NCBI RefSeq assembly: GCF_018446385.1
Contig: NC_056000.1
Coordinates: 55,150,722 to 55,214,721 of the forward strand
Origin: Zingiber officinale
Lineage: Eukaryota > Streptophyta > Magnoliopsida > Zingiberales > Zingiberaceae
Direction: 5' to 3'
Length of the DNA stretch: 64,000 nucleotides
Part shown: positions 1 through 13,583 of the stretch, piece after piece
Layout of the letters: each line of letters starts with the position of its first letter
Position numbering within the stretch: the stretch's first letter is position 1
The notes under the pieces: generated by a model
Seen by the model: the letters and a program-made list of their open reading frames with translations, nothing else
Told to the model about the DNA's origin: nothing
Databases searched by the model: none
Made by a program: the position numbers and the translations under genes

Positions 1-1690
1 CTACCCCCTCTTTTATAATCCTTAGTCTTGGCAAATAAGGAAATTTTAATAAAAACTTCCTTAATTCTTTTGCCATGAAAAGGAAATTTTAATTAATTAA
101 AAATCAATTTTCTTTTCTCAATTTTTATGGCCGGCCACTTTCTCCCCAAAACAAGAAAAATTTAATTCACATAAGAATTAAAACTTCCTAATTTGTTTCC
201 AGAAATTTATAAAAAATTTCTCCAATAATTTTAATCCCTTCATGATTGGTTAATAAAAAGGAAATTTTATAAATTAAAAATTTTCTTTTAAACATGTGGA
301 TAATTTCCAAAAAGGAAAGTAATCTCTAAAAATTAAAATCTCTTTTCAATCTACAAATAAGGAAAGATATCAAATCTTTTCTTAATCTTTTGTAGAAACT
401 AATAAAAGAGAATATTTAATTTTTAAACTTCTCTTTTAAATTATGATCATGGTTAAAAAGGAAAGTTTTTCTTAAAAATAAAATCTCCTTTCAATCTACA
501 AATAAGGAAAGATTTCAAATCTTTTCTTAATCTTTTATAGAAAGCTTTTAAAGGAAAGATTTAATTTTTAAAATCATGATATCCACATAAGAAATAATTT
601 TAATAAAAAAATCCTTTTTAATATTCTAGTGGCCGACCACCTAAGCTTGGGACCCAAGTTTTGGCCGGCCACCAACTTGGCTCATCCACTTGGTCTTGGC
701 CGGCCCTAGCTTGGGTTCCAAGCTAGCTTGGCCAGCCCCATTAGGATGGGTAAGAAGGTGGGTATAAATCTCTATATACAAGAGGCTAAGATAGGGACCA
801 AGAGGAGAAATTGATTTTGGTCTCCCGATGAAATTAAGCATCCTGTGTTCACCCCGAACACATAACTTAATTTCATCAATAATAATTCATTCCACTAAAG
901 AACTATTATTAAACTACCGCACCAATCCCAAATTACATTTTGGGCTCCTTCTTATTATGAGTGTGTTAGTCTCCCTGTGTTTAAGATGTCGAATGCCCAC
1001 TAATTAAATGAGTTACTGACAACTCACTTAATTAATATCTTAGTCCAAGAGTAGTACCACTCAACCTTATCATCATGTCGGACTAAGTCCACCTGCAGAG
1101 TTTAACATGACAATCCTTATGAGCTCCTCTTGAGGACATTATCAACCTAGATCACTAGGACACAGTTTCCTTCTATAATCAATAACACACTATAAGTGAT
1201 ATCATTTCCCAACTTATCGGGCTTATTGACTTATCGAACTAAATCTCACCCATTGATAAATTAAAGAAATAAATATCAGATATATGTGCTTGTTATTATA
1301 TTAGGATTAAGAGCACACACTTCCATAATAACTGAGGTCTTTGTTCCTTTATAAAGTCAGTATAAAAAGAAACGACCTCTAATGGTCCTACTCAATACAC
1401 TCTAAGTGTACTAGTGTAATTATATAATTAAGATAAACTAATACCTAATTACACTACGACCTTCCAATGGTTTGTTCCTTTCCATCTTGGTCGTGAGCTA
1501 CTGTTTATAATTTATAAAGAACCGATAACACAATCTTCTGTGTGTGACATCACACACTATGTTATCTACAATGTAAATTAATTGAACATCTACATTTGGT
1601 ATATATAAATGTAGACACTTGACCAATATGATTCTTATTTCTAAATAAATGTTTATACCAAAAGCTAGGCTTTTAGTATACATCCTAACA
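1..1690 (-). mobile_element. Copia 3' LTR (inner element), cut by window start
   Basis: This stretch matches 7192-8882 nearly base for base, starting with the same CTACCCCCTC. Its right edge ends in CCTAACA, and the next bases (ATCTCCCACTTATAC) are the reverse complement of a purine-rich tract. On the minus strand this reads as polypurine tract followed by an LTR starting TGTTAGGATG, so it is the 3' LTR of a minus-strand element. The other copy is about 2.6 kb, so roughly 900 bases lie left of the window. Differences from the other copy include scattered point changes and a 13-base deletion there near 8317. The short ORF at 641-841 is also in the other copy and is probably non-coding LTR sequence. 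Confidence 0.85.
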
Positions 1691-4600
1691 ATCTCCCACT
1701 TATACTAAAAGACTAAGCTGCCATATCTGCTGCCATACATCTGATTCGTAACCCTTCAACATGTCCATTAAAAGCTCTTACCTTAAGAACCTTAGTGAAA
1801 AGATCTACAGGTTATCACCTAATGCAATCTAGGCAACAACAACTTTTCCTCGTTTATACAATGTCTTGTATTGGGTGGTACTTGCACTCTATTGTGTTTA
1901 CTTGCCTTATAAACTCATGGTTTCTTCGAGTTTGCTACTGCACCACTATTATTACAATAAGTTATAATAATCTTTGGACAAACCAGAAATCATATCTAAG
2001 TCCATCTTGAGGTTACTGAGTCATTCATCTTCTATGATTGCCTCAGAGGCTGCCATATACTTAGCTTCCATAGCGAAGTTTGAGAAAGCACCAATTCTTA
2101 ACACTCCTCTATAGTTATGACTTTACCTCCTAAAGTAAACACAAAACCCCGAGGTTAACTTTCTATTATCCCTATCTGATTGGAAATCCGGATCCGTGTA
2201 ACTCACATGGAGCAAATCACTTGACTGGTAAACTTAGCATATAATATTTAGTCCTTCTAAGGTACTTCAATATATGCTTCACAGCAGTCCAATGTCTCTG
2301 TCCTGGGTTACTTTGATATCTGCTAACCATTCTCACGGCAAAACAGATATCTGGTCTAGTGCATAGCATACATTAGGCTTCCTACAACCGAAACATAAGG
2401 AACTACCTTCATGCCTTTTATCTTCTTTGATATCTTCGGAGATATCTCTTTAGATAAAGCTGCTCCATGTCTAAAAGGTTAAAAAAAAACCTTTCTTGGA
2501 GTTTTGCATGCTAAAACGAGCTCATTGTATGAAGCTTGGGATAAGCACAACATTCTTTTCCTTGCGATCCTTGAGCCCAAGAATATGTGCTCACTCTCCT
2601 AAGTCCTTCATAACAAATTGCTTGGACAACCATACCCTTACTTTTGATAACACCTTGATATTGTTTCCAACTATCAAAAATATCATCTACGTATAGTACA
2701 AGAAATACCACCACGTTTCCATCACACTTCTTATATACACAAGACTTATCCGGTAACTAAATCCATAAGACTGGATTACTTCATTAAACTAGATGAACTA
2801 AGACTTTGAAGCTTTACTTCAGTCCATAGACCGATTGAGCTTACATACTAGATGTTCTTTGCCCTTTGCAATGAACCTCTCTGGTTGCTTTATGGATGCA
2901 TTCTTCAAGACTTCCATAAAGGAAAGTTGTCTTGACATCCATTTGCCTAATCTCATAGTCTATATGAGCAGCAATAGATAAAAGAATCCGGATAAACTTA
3001 AGCATAACTACCGATAAAAGGTTTTCCTTTTTCAACAAGCCTTGCTTTGAAAGTTTCCACTTTCCCATCTATCCCTTTTTTCTATTGTAGACTTATTTTC
3101 ACCCAATTGCTTTTACACCATTTGGTGATTCTATAAGCTCTCAGAATTTATTAGAATACTAAATTCTATTTCTGTATTTATTGCTCTTTACAAAGATACT
3201 TCATCTTTATCTTGGAGTGCTTCGTCATATGTCCGGGGATCAGGTTCATGTCCACCAAGGATAAAGTCCAAAGACTCTCCCAAAACATGAATCTTTTAGG
3301 TTGCCTAACAATCCTCCCACTACGACGAGACACTGCCTATAATTGTGTATCATTTGTGATACGTGTTGCAGTTTCTTGTGATATTTCATCTTGTACAGTT
3401 GGTACTAGATTAGACGTGTCCTTTATTATTTTCTTAAGAACAAATTTACTTATGGGCTTGTGGTTCATTATATAGTCCTCTTCTAAAAATCGATCATTAA
3501 TGCTAACAATGATCTTCTGATTTTTAAGACTATAAACCTACTTTCGTTTCTCTAGGATAACCCACAAACAAGTGAATTCCTATCCAACGTATCATTGTCT
3601 CTCTTCAGCATATGTGTTGGACTACCCGAATCCGAATATGCTTCAAAATAGGCTTACGCCTATTCAGCAATTCTATATGAGTAGAGAGTTCTGGCTTTGG
3701 AAGGTACTATGTTCACTTCCATTTTCAGAGTATCTCCTTAAAACGAATTTGGTAATTTTCTGAATAACTCATCATCAATCTAATTATTTCCATAAGAGTC
3801 CTATACCTTCTTTCTACTACATCATTCTGTTGGGGTGTACCAGGTGCAGTTAGTTGGGATTGAATCCCTACTTTTGATAAGTGACTCCTAAATTGTCCCA
3901 AGAGGTTACTTGCCACTACGATCTTACCATAGTGACTTGATACTTTTACTTTAACGTTTCTCCGCATCAACCTTGTACTCTTTGAACTAATCAAAGCACT
4001 TAGTCTTGCGGCACATCAAGTAAATGTATCTGTGTCTCGAATAGTTGTCTATAAAATAGACGAAATATTCGAAACTACCTCTTGTCTGGATAGTCATAGA
4101 ACCACACAAATCAGAATGAACCAATTCCAATGTATCTTTGGCTCCATACCCCTTATACTTAAAAGCTTCTCGGTTATTTTTCCTTCTAAGTAAGACTCAC
4201 AGGTTGGAAAGATTTCCACTACCAATGAACCCAAAAGTTCATCAGCTACCAATGCATCCTGCTCAAGTTAATATAACCTAGCCTTAGATGTCAAAGATAT
4301 AATTGGTTCATTTCCGAAGGTTACTTTCTCTTAAAGTTAGAAAATATGTTACTAATTTCCATTTGTTGCATCGTGGGAGTTATTGGATTTATAAATTGCC
4401 AACCAACGTACCAGAATAGATAACTTCCCTCTTTTTCTTGATAACAACTTTGTTATTAAAAGAGGCAGAATACCAAGTTCTTTGAATAGTTTAGAAATTA
4501 AAAACTAGTTCTTTCTAAACTTGGTACGTAAAGACAATTACTCAAAAATCCATGTTTTATTCTTATCAAAGGATAAACATCTCCTACTGCAACAGCTGCC

Positions 4601-4700
4601 ACTTTTACAGCAGTGCCCATGTGAACGGTGTTTTTATTTTCATTTAGTTGTCGGGTTTCCTGGAACCCTGCAATGAATTGCGGATATGATTAATGGCATC
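1691..4700 (-). pseudogene. decayed copia pol polyprotein (inner element)
   Basis: Read on the minus strand, fragments occur in copia order. Protease-side and GAG-pre-integrase remnants lie around 4330-4700. Integrase core follows at about 3725-4200, with the segment GIQSQLTAPGTPQQNDVVER. Reverse transcriptase follows at about 2511-3130, with QMDVKTTFLYGSLEE and the catalytic box LYVDD near 2690. RNase H comes last, with the AMEAKYMAASEA stretch near 2060. Stops and frameshifts separate all these pieces; in the integrase several stops fall within about 150 bases. No intact polyprotein can be made, so this is a dead copy. The placement after the LTR and before the primer-binding site fits a minus-strand element. 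Confidence 0.85.
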
Positions 4701-4941
4701 TGTATCTACACTCCAGGTTCTGGTAAATAACACCACTAAACATGTTTCAACTAATGAATTAAATACACCTATATTGTTCTTAGTTCTAAGAAGACAGTCT
4801 ACCTTAATGTCCAAGTCCTATTTCCAATCATTACAATTAGGACTACTAAATCTTTTCTATAGTATAATAACTAGGGGATTGACAAATATTTTAAATCCTA
4901 AGAATCACAAAAATATTTGGTCAAGATCAACTCCTTAAAAT

Positions 4942-5400
4942 CCCCATGAATTTTTTATGCCACGATAGTGTGGACGTATACAAAATCAAAGAGGAGATTT
5001 TATCCATTAATTTTATTATCTCGCCAACTTTACTTTATGACGAATAAAATTAATAGTTGATATGTCTTTGATCAAATATTTGGTCAAAACTTTTGAATTT
5101 AAAATAACATTGATTTCTCAAACAATATTATTTAAATTCACCAACACCTCAAACACCGTGAATTTTGTATGCCATGATAGTGTGAACGTATACAAAATTA
5201 AACATTTGTAAGAGGAGGGTTTTACCCATTAATTATCTTGTCAATAAATCTTTATGACAAATAAAATTACCTCAAATACCGTGAATTTTGTATGCCACGA
5301 TAGTGTAGACGTATACAAAATCAAACATTTGTAAGAGGAGATTTTAATTTTATTATCTTGTCAACCTATTTATTTGACAAATTAATAGTTGGTTTTCTTC
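4942..5400. repeat. three diverged direct repeats in retroelement leader
   Basis: Three copies of a block begin near 4945, 5157 and 5279. Each has GAATTTTnTATGCC, then a GATAGTGTnnACGTATACAAAAT core, then AAGAGGAG and a T-rich tail with TTATCT(C/T)G. Spacings are about 212 and 122 bases, so copies two and three are closer and more alike. This looks like local duplication in the untranslated leader of the inner copia element. Confidence 0.7.
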
Positions 5401-6266
5401 AGTCACACAAATAATAGCAATGACTCCGATGGGGAGGATACTATTAGACGTGCCTAAATGTATACCATTACTTGACACTAAGTCCATTAATAAAATTGTG
5501 CCCCTTCCGATGGGGAAGATCACACGCGCTTAATTAGCTTCCTATAGTCATCCAAAATGGAAGTTTGATCTAGTGATCCGCAAACAAGCTCATCCGATAT
5601 GAAGGAAGGCACTCAGAGCCAACGCGCAAGCTTGTTGCATCACTTACAAACCAGTAATGGAGACCGTGGAATTTATTAAAATAAATCTCTCTCCCACTTA
5701 GTTATTTAAAGTGAAGAATTTTAAACTATCCTAGCATACATCACATGCATATACACACATCACAGTAAATAAAAGCAATAAATATAGAAATTTATTTTCC
5801 AACTATTATGACATTTTTCCATCACTGTCTTCCGTGTGTTCCAACCCTAGCTGTTGTCATCTTTAGCCACTGCCATCGGGTCGAGTCGTCGCATCCATCT
5901 TGCTTCTTATTCCGTTACGCCTCTGGTGCTCCAAAAGTACCATGCCTCGCAAGAATCCGATCCGCGACAAAAATAGAATTTTACATATATCGATCCTATA
6001 TTCCACAAGGGAATGTACATGTAATCTAGATCGAAAATAAAATTCTAAAATCCTAGGGCTAATACAGCTCCCGCTGTATTAGTTACATACAATCATGCAC
6101 ACACAAAATAATGCTCTTGACATGTCCAAGGGTCCAATCACACACAACATCTATAAGTCATAATAGTTGGAGCCTGCAACCACAAAGTTAGCACATCCTA
6201 CTATTATCCTGCCTAAATTATGTATGACATGTGCATAACCTAATTTGAAAACCAAACACACAGAGG

Positions 6267-6289
6267 CAAACCCTAGCTCTGATACTAAT
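6267..6289 (-). other. primer-binding site of inner copia element
   Basis: On the minus strand the LTR ends ...CCAACA and is followed by ATTAGTATCAGAGCTAGGG. This is one base off the TGGTATCAGAGC complement of initiator methionine tRNA that primes most plant copia elements. Its position directly beside the LTR edge at 6290 fixes the LTR boundary and the element's orientation. Confidence 0.75.
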
Positions 6290-8882
6290 TGTTGGTTAGT
6301 CCTAGGAAAACGTACCGGTTCCACTGTATAAAAAAATTTTGTACAAGTATCGAACCTTTCCTTAAATAACTTATTGTGTTCTTTATAAATTAAATTAGGA
6401 ATCGCAGATGGAACTTAACATCATTGATTCCAAATTCAACTTATCTGTTCTTAATGGTTTAGATTTGAATCGCAAGCGGAACTTAACACTATTGATTCAA
6501 ATCTACCTAGGTTATTAATTCCATAAATATTAATTTCTAAAATTGGCTTCCAAGACTGCATGGCGAGGCACATGACCTTCTTGGATATGGGAGCAACCAC
6601 CACCGCCTAGGCAAAGCCTTTTAAGGAAAGCTAATATTTATTTCCTTAAATAACTCTAGGTTAACCAAAAAGAACAATCGAATCACAAATTCGAAAAAGA
6701 AGAAAAAACATAAACTCGAAAACAAATTCGAAAACTATAAAATCTTATGCCTCTTGTGTTTGGTATTTCCAAAAATAACTATACAAAAAAAAAACTAGTA
6801 TGATGCAGAAAACAATTACTAGTTATACCTTTCTTTAAAGCAAATAACCTCTTGATCTTCTACCGTATTCCTCTTCTAACCTCGGACGTTGTGTGGGCAA
6901 CGATCTTCCGAGACGAGAACCACCAAGCTCCTTCTTCTCCAAGCTAGATTCGGCCACCACATAAACTCCAAGAGATGTGAGGTTCGGTCACCACCATCAA
7001 GCTCCAAGGGATGCTAGAAACAAAAACTCCTTTCTCTCCTTCTTCTCCTAGCTAGAACCGGCCACCATCAAGAGCTCCAAGAGGAGTTGCCGCCGGCCAC
7101 AAGAAGAAGAGAAGAGGGAGAAGCTAGGGCCGGCCACCAAGGAGGAAAAGAGAGGAAGAATAGAATAGAGTCGTTAGCCATGAAGGCACCTCTACCCCCT
7201 CTTTTATAATCCTTGGTCTTGGCAAATAAGGAAATTTAAATAAAAACTTCCTTAATTCTTTTGTCATGAAAAGGAAATTTTAATTAATTAAAAATTAATT
7301 TTCTTTTCTCAATTTTTATGGCCGACCACTTTCTCTTCAAAACAAGGAAAATTTAATTCACACAAGAATTAAAACTTCCTAATTTGTTTCCAGAAATTTA
7401 TAAAAAAATTCTCTAATAATTTTAATCCCTTCATGATTGGTTAATAAAAAGGAAATTTTATAAATTAAAATCTTTCTTTTAAACATGTGGATAATTTCCA
7501 AAAAGGAAAGTAATCTCTAAAAATTAAAATCTCTTTTCAATCTACAAATAAGGAAAGATATTAAATCTTTTCTTAATCATTTGTAGAAACTAATAAAAGA
7601 GAATATTTAATTTTTAAACTTCTCTTTTAAATTATGATCATGGTTAAAAAGGAAAGTTTTTCTTAAAAATAAAATCTTCTTTCAATCTACAAATAAGGAA
7701 AGATTTCAAATCTTTTCTTAATCTTTTATAGAAAGCTTTTAAAGGAAAGATTTAATTTTTAAACTCTCTTTTAAAACCATGATATCCACATAAGAAATAA
7801 TTTTAATAAAAAAATCCTTTTTAATATTCTAGTGGTCGGCCACCTAAGCTTGGGACCCAAGCTTTGGTCGGCCACCAACTTGGCTCATCCACTTGGTCTT
7901 GGCCGGCCCTAGCTTGGGTTCCAAGCTAGCTTGGCCGACCCCATTAGGATGGGTAAGAAGGTGGGTATAAATCTCTATATACAAGAGGCTACGATAGGGA
8001 CCAAGAGGGGAAATTGGTTTTGGTCTCCCGATGAAATTAAGCATCCTGTGTTCGCCCCGAACACATAACTTAATTTCATCAATAATAATTCATTCCACTA
8101 AAGAACTATTATTAAACTACCGCACCAATCCCAAATTACATTTTGGGCTCCTTCTTATTATGAGTGTGTTAGTCTCCCTGTGTTTAAGATGTCGAATGCC
8201 CACTAATTAAATGAGTTACTGACAACTCACTTAATTAATATCTTAGTCCAAGAGCAGTACCACTCAACCTTATCGTCATGTCGGACTAAGTCCACCTGCA
8301 GGGTTTAACATGACAATCCTTGGGGACATTATCAACCTAGATCACTAGGACACAGTTTCCTTCTATAATCAACAACACACACTATAAGTGATATCATTTC
8401 CCAACTTATCGGGCTTATTGACTTATCGAACTAAATCTCACCCATTGATAAATTAAAGAAATAAATATCAGATATATGTGCTTGTTATTATATTAGGATT
8501 AAGAGCACACACTTCCATAATAACTGAGGTCTTTGTTCCTTTATAAAGTCAGTATAAAAAGAAACGACCTCTAATGGTCCTACTCAATACACTCTAAGTG
8601 TACTAGTGTAATTATATAGTTAAGATAAACTAATACCTAATTACACTACGACCTTCCAATGGTTTGTTCCTTTCCATCTTGGTCGTGAGCTACTGTTTAT
8701 AATTTATAAAGAACCGATAATACAATCTTCTGTGTGTGACACCACACACTATGTTATCTACAATATAAATTAATTGAACATCTACATTTGGTATATATAA
8801 ATGTAGACACTTGACTAATGTGATTCTTATTTCTAAATAAATGTTTATACCAAAATCTAGGCTTTTAGTATACATCCTAACA
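6290..8882 (-). mobile_element. Copia 5' LTR (inner element)
   Basis: The LTR is 2593 bases, with ends TGTTGG...CCTAACA on the plus strand (TGTTAGG...CCAACA on the minus strand). The part from 7192 to the right edge repeats window positions 1-1690. It is flanked inside by the primer-binding site and outside by the interrupted pol of another copia element. The next five bases (8883-8887, GGATA) are the expected target-site duplication, but the partner copy is off-window. The short ORFs at 7844-8044 and 8690-8899 are LTR sequence. Confidence 0.85.
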
Positions 8883-10208
8883 GGATAAGCGTTTGTCATT
8901 TATATGACCTAAGCGACAGTGCCAAAGATAAGTTTGGATTATGTTATTTGACTTGAACCTCTTGGTATTTATGTTATAGATAGAGCTCTCAAGGTCTAGA
9001 ATATATAGTCCGTTCATCAGAGGTGCACTACAATAGAACATTTCATTTAAATAAACTTAACAACATTTGTTCTTTATAATAAATGAAAAACTTTTCTTGT
9101 CCAAACAAGAAACTGGAATAATGTTCTCAGTCAAAGCAGACACATAACAACAATCATCCAACTATAGTACAAACCCAGAGGGCAGAGATAGAAAATAAGT
9201 CCCTACAACAACAATAGCAACCTGTGCTCCATTGCCTACGCGTAGGTCCACCTCGCCTTTCGTCAATGCCCTGCTATTTCTCAGCGCCTGCACATTAGTA
9301 CAAATGTGAGAAGCACATCCGGTATCTAATACCCATGATGAAGAAATAGATAGATTGACTTCTATAACATATATACCTGAAGTGGAAGTCTCACTTCTCT
9401 TCTTTTTAAGATCTTCCAGGTACACCTTGCAATTCCTCTTCCAGTGCCCGGTCTGATCGCAGTGGAAGCAGGTAGCATCTTTGGCGACCCGTCCTTTAGG
9501 CTTCAGTGCTTTGCCTTTGCCCTTGGCTTGGGACTTTCCCTTGCCTTTAGGCTTGCCCTTGCCCTTGTGTTTCTGAACCATCAGAATAGAGTTGGTCTTA
9601 ACCTTCTTAAGGTTGAGCTCAGCAGTTCGTAACATACTAAGCAGTTCGGGCAGTGGCTTGTCAATTTCGTTCATGTTGTAGTTCATGACAAATTGACTGT
9701 AGCTCTTTGGCAAAGACTGCAAGATCAGGTCAGTGGCCAGCTCTTGGCCAAGTGGGAATTCCAACCTCTGTAGATTCTCTATGTACCCAATCATCTTGAG
9801 TACATATGGACCTACGGGAGCCCCATCTGACATCTTGCACTGACATAGTGCCCTTGAGATCTCAAATCTCTCATGTCGCGCTTGTCCTTGATATAGTTGA
9901 CGAAGATGTTCAACCATATCATAAGCACCCATTAACTCATGTTGCTTCTGAAGCTCAGAGCTCATGGTTGCGAGCATAAGACATGACACATCTAATGCGT
10001 CATCTTGATGCTTTTTATAAGCATCTTTGTCAGCTCGCGTGGCATTGGCAGAAGGAGCCTCCGGAATGGGCTACTCCAGAACGTACAGTTTACGTTCTTG
10101 GGTGAGAACTATTCTTATATTCCTGTACCAGTCCAAGAAATTTGCTCCGTTGAGCTTGTCCTTGTCAATGACAGAACGCAGAGAGAAAGTGTTCGTGTTT
10201 GACGTCAT
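8883..10208 (-). pseudogene. copia gag-protease-GAG-pre-integrase (outer element), broken
   Basis: The reading frame starts with ATG at 10208 (MTSNTNTFSLRS...). It has a gag domain, a lysine/glycine-rich linker, the zinc knuckle CFHCDQTGHWKRNC, and the protease site DTGCASH. In the same frame it continues through the GAG-pre-integrase segment LWHCRLGHINDKRLS, where the inner copia element cuts it at 8882/8883. In-frame stops occur at 10073-10071 (after YVLE), 9164-9162 and once more near 9065, so it cannot make a full polyprotein. The longest open piece is 9989-9162. The rest of pol must lie beyond the inner insertion, off the left of the window. Confidence 0.85.
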
Positions 10209-10948
10209 GGTTATCTACAATAGAAAAATACAGAAAATAAATAAACATCATATTCTAGTAATTATTTAATTAGACCTTTAACTAAATGATGCTCCCACTG
10301 AATTCTATAATTCATGTGGGACAAGATCCACATCATACTATGCCCTGAGTTAGCTTTGGCTAAATCGTCCAAGACTTAGTATGATTGGTAGGTAACTAAT
10401 TACCAATTACATCTCTATGCAACTCTTGTTTATAGGATCAAGATCCACATTAATATTAAAACTTGAGTTAGCTTTGACTAATACGCCCAAGAGTTAATAT
10501 AAACGTGATTTTGTCCTATCTTCCAACTATTGAATAAATGCCTACAATTAAACTTGATTTAACTAGTTATACTCAATCTAATTGAGTTTTACTCACTCAT
10601 GCGTTGATAGGCGGGACCAAGATTGTCCCTCCGTACCCTACCAAGATAATATGTGTTGCTCTGCTTTGGCAGATTCAACAACAACATGTCATCGAGGTAG
10701 TGATAGGTATCACGGCATGGTAGGCATTTTAGAGTCGACGCGATTTAGATCTAATCTAATCGACGATGTGTATCATATACGTGATTTAGATCTAATCTAA
10801 TCGTTAAGGGTGTATCTTGTACACGATTTAGATCTAATCTAACCGTTAAGGCACTAATTAATTACTTAATCTAGCATGCATCACATATACACACACAAGC
10901 AAAATTAAATATTTTATGATTAGTCATGGCCCTACTACGATCTTCTCA
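10209..10948 (-). mobile_element. leader of outer copia element, proximal part
   Basis: AT-rich untranslated sequence lies between gag and the inserted gypsy LTR. It contains two related blocks with AAGATCCACAT and TTAGCTTTG(G/A)CTAA near 10320-10380 and 10440-10490. It also has a tandem GATTTAGATCTAATCTAA motif at about 10741, 10782 and 10823. No coding potential is seen. Confidence 0.5.
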
Positions 10949-13583
10949 TGTAACAACCACCCTTCTTACTATACTATACTACTCTCTAAGGATGATCGTT
11001 ACTTATCTACTAACTCTACTTAACCGGTATGATCGAAACTACGAGGAGTCTCTACCGAAAACTTTTGGCAACATCTCCCCTGTACCGGTGATAATAATCT
11101 GAGATACAAAAATATATACTTCAGCCACAGGCGGCTGGAACATGTATCAAACACTCATGCAGTTTAATAAGTGTCAAACATTAAAATAACTACTTATTAC
11201 ACAGAGACTCATCACAGCATGCAATCTAAGACACGAATAAACTCAATAAAACAAGGAATAAAAATACAATCTCAAATGACATAAACCATAAGGTACAACT
11301 CAACTATTTCTTATCCCCTAAACATGAAAACTCAAAACTTCCCAGATCTCTCCATAGTCCTGGCATCACACACATCCATCACGCATCCTTCTTGTCGCCT
11401 TCCTCTTTACACTTTAACTTTTCCTTTATCTGCAGTAGGAGGAAAAATAAATCTATAAGCAAAACGCTTAGTAAGTACTAAACTATCTCACAAAAACTCA
11501 AAAGTGCATAAGATACAAAGGATGCTGAAACTGAAATGCTAAAAAGAAAAGCTACACATGTTCATCTAATAGCAAAGCACTAAAATAATATGCATACTCA
11601 TGATATACAAGAATAAATCTGTATGCTGGAAATAAAGCTAATCATGCTCAATAAACTCATAAGGAAAGCAAATGAAAACCAATACTGTATGCTTAGCATT
11701 ATAAGAGCTAAACTTTACTGGTTCTAAACATAGGTGATACTTGTTTCATTTACTTATAGCCTTATACTTAAAATTAATATTTAACTTCTTCTTCTCTTTC
11801 TTGGGCCCAGGCTTAGTACCATCTTATGCGCGCTCTCTAATAGAGACTGAGGTAGCGAGTCTCCAGTCCTATGAGGATAAAGACCTTGGTCTTACCAGGG
11901 CCAAGACCTTGGAATTAGTCACCTGGATTTGTTTAACGACAACCTTGGAAGTCGGGTACTAGCCTCTTGCTTTAAATTACTTGTTATCTTTTCTAACTAG
12001 ACCTTGGTCTTTTCTCACTTATAGCTACTCATTATAGCAAGGAAAGTCTAAACTAAATGCTATGTATATAGGTATATGCTATAATCTGTTCATGCACATC
12101 TTTAAGCAAAAGGGAAAACAAAATCAGCATACTACTATATGCTATAATCTGTTCATGAACATCTTAAAGCAAAAGGAAAACAAATCAGCATACTACACTT
12201 ATAAAAAAAAATCTGCATTTAAGCTATAAGAAATCTTCATGCCATACTAAACTGAAGTGCCTAAAAATAACATGGTACAACACTTAAAACCTCATGATCA
12301 AGAAAACCAAGAAACTAACACTACATACTGTAAATAAAGGTTGTTCTTGCCTTTTTGAGTAGCAAGAAAAATACTAAACTCATTCTAACTAAATAAAGGA
12401 CTATTCTTACTCTTCAAATACTGAAATTTGGGATCCTATCTTGACCTTGGACTTGCTTTGCTTAGAACTTCTCATAAACCCTTAAACAGATTAAATGGAG
12501 CACTTTACCATCCTTTCTACCTACAAATTCTAAGGTTTCCTAGCACCACCATGCTCCTTAGGCTATGCTGCAACTTAAATATGTTGTGAAAGCAAAGCTA
12601 AGCATGCTGTGGAGATCAAGCTGTGAAAGTAAATCAAATACAACTACTAGGGCATGCAGTGGGAATCGAGCTAAGCATACTGGGAAGATCAAAGGCTTAC
12701 TACTACTTGAGCATACCGTGAAACTAAAGGGGTTATGTCTACTTGAGCAGGCTGTGAAAAAAAAAAGCAAATAGAATCCCAAAACAACTCTTAACCTCCA
12801 ACCGGATTCAGCCGCACTCAAGCATCCCACAACCATCCGGATTTTAAGGTTTGCACAGAGCAATCATTTCATAGAAAAAAAAATGCATAACAACCCGAAA
12901 CTAAACCACATGCTCAGGAAAAACCTACGCTGGTTTTAGGGTTTCAGGCAACACCAAGTATTTACAGTAGCAAAGAATGCAAAGAAGTAAAACCGAATCC
13001 GACAGCTACTCCTACTGCAGGCGAGTAGTAACTTACGCTTGTTCTTGCACTTACAACCGATGGAATGGTTCTAGGGTTCGGAGACTTGCAAGATTTCGAC
13101 CTCTTCCTCGTGCCTATGGGTTCTCCTCGACGAGAGGAGCTCGGATCCGCAAGGTTCGCCGGAAAAAAAACCCTAACCTTGCTGTGTTTCCGCCCGGGAG
13201 AGAAAAATCGCCGTCGCCGCGAGGGAGGAGGAGAGGGATCGAGAGAAATTAATTCCTCTCTTAACTTAACCTCTTTTTATAACCTAGGGTTATTTCGGTT
13301 TTAATTATAACTTAAATACTATTTGGTTCGGGTTTCATTAAGAAACCCATGGCTGGTCTATTGGTTAAACGAACCTCTACTTAACCTGAGGTCCACGGTT
13401 TGAATCTCGGCTTGGATGTTTTTTTGTCAAAACTTCTTTCATTTAGTAAAAATACCAAACGACCTCCAAAAATTATATAAAAATACTCTAAAAATTTCTA
13501 AAAATCTCTAGAATATTTCTAAGGCATTTTAAATATTTTTAAGGACTTTTGGAACTTGAAATAGGGAAAATTGGGTCGTTACA
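10949..13583 (-). mobile_element. gypsy-type solo LTR with 5-bp target duplication
   Basis: This 2635-base unit has ends TGTAACAACC...GGGTCGTTACA, which on the minus strand read TGTAACGACCC...GTTACA. The five bases on both sides are identical: TCTCA at 10944-10948 and at 13584-13588. Long LTRs starting TGTAACGACCC are typical of the chromoviral Del/Tekay group. There is no primer-binding site, polypurine tract or coding sequence, so it is a solo LTR left by recombination. It sits inside the leader of the outer copia element. Short ORFs at 12977-13304 fall in a GC-rich part of the LTR. Confidence 0.85.

Larger units (their letters stand above)
4700..6289 (-). mobile_element. leader region of inner copia element, no gag seen
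   Basis: An intact element would have gag between protease (about 4700) and the primer-binding site (6270-6288). I see no gag-like reading frame or zinc knuckle here. Instead the stretch holds a partly tandem leader repeat (see 4942-5400) and AT-rich sequence. The plus-strand ORF at 5808-6029 has no recognisable domain. Either gag was deleted or this is a non-autonomous family. Confidence 0.5.

Noticed and set aside
12977-13304. two overlapping Arg-rich frames
   Set aside because: They fall in the GC-rich part of a gypsy solo LTR with exact ends and target duplication.
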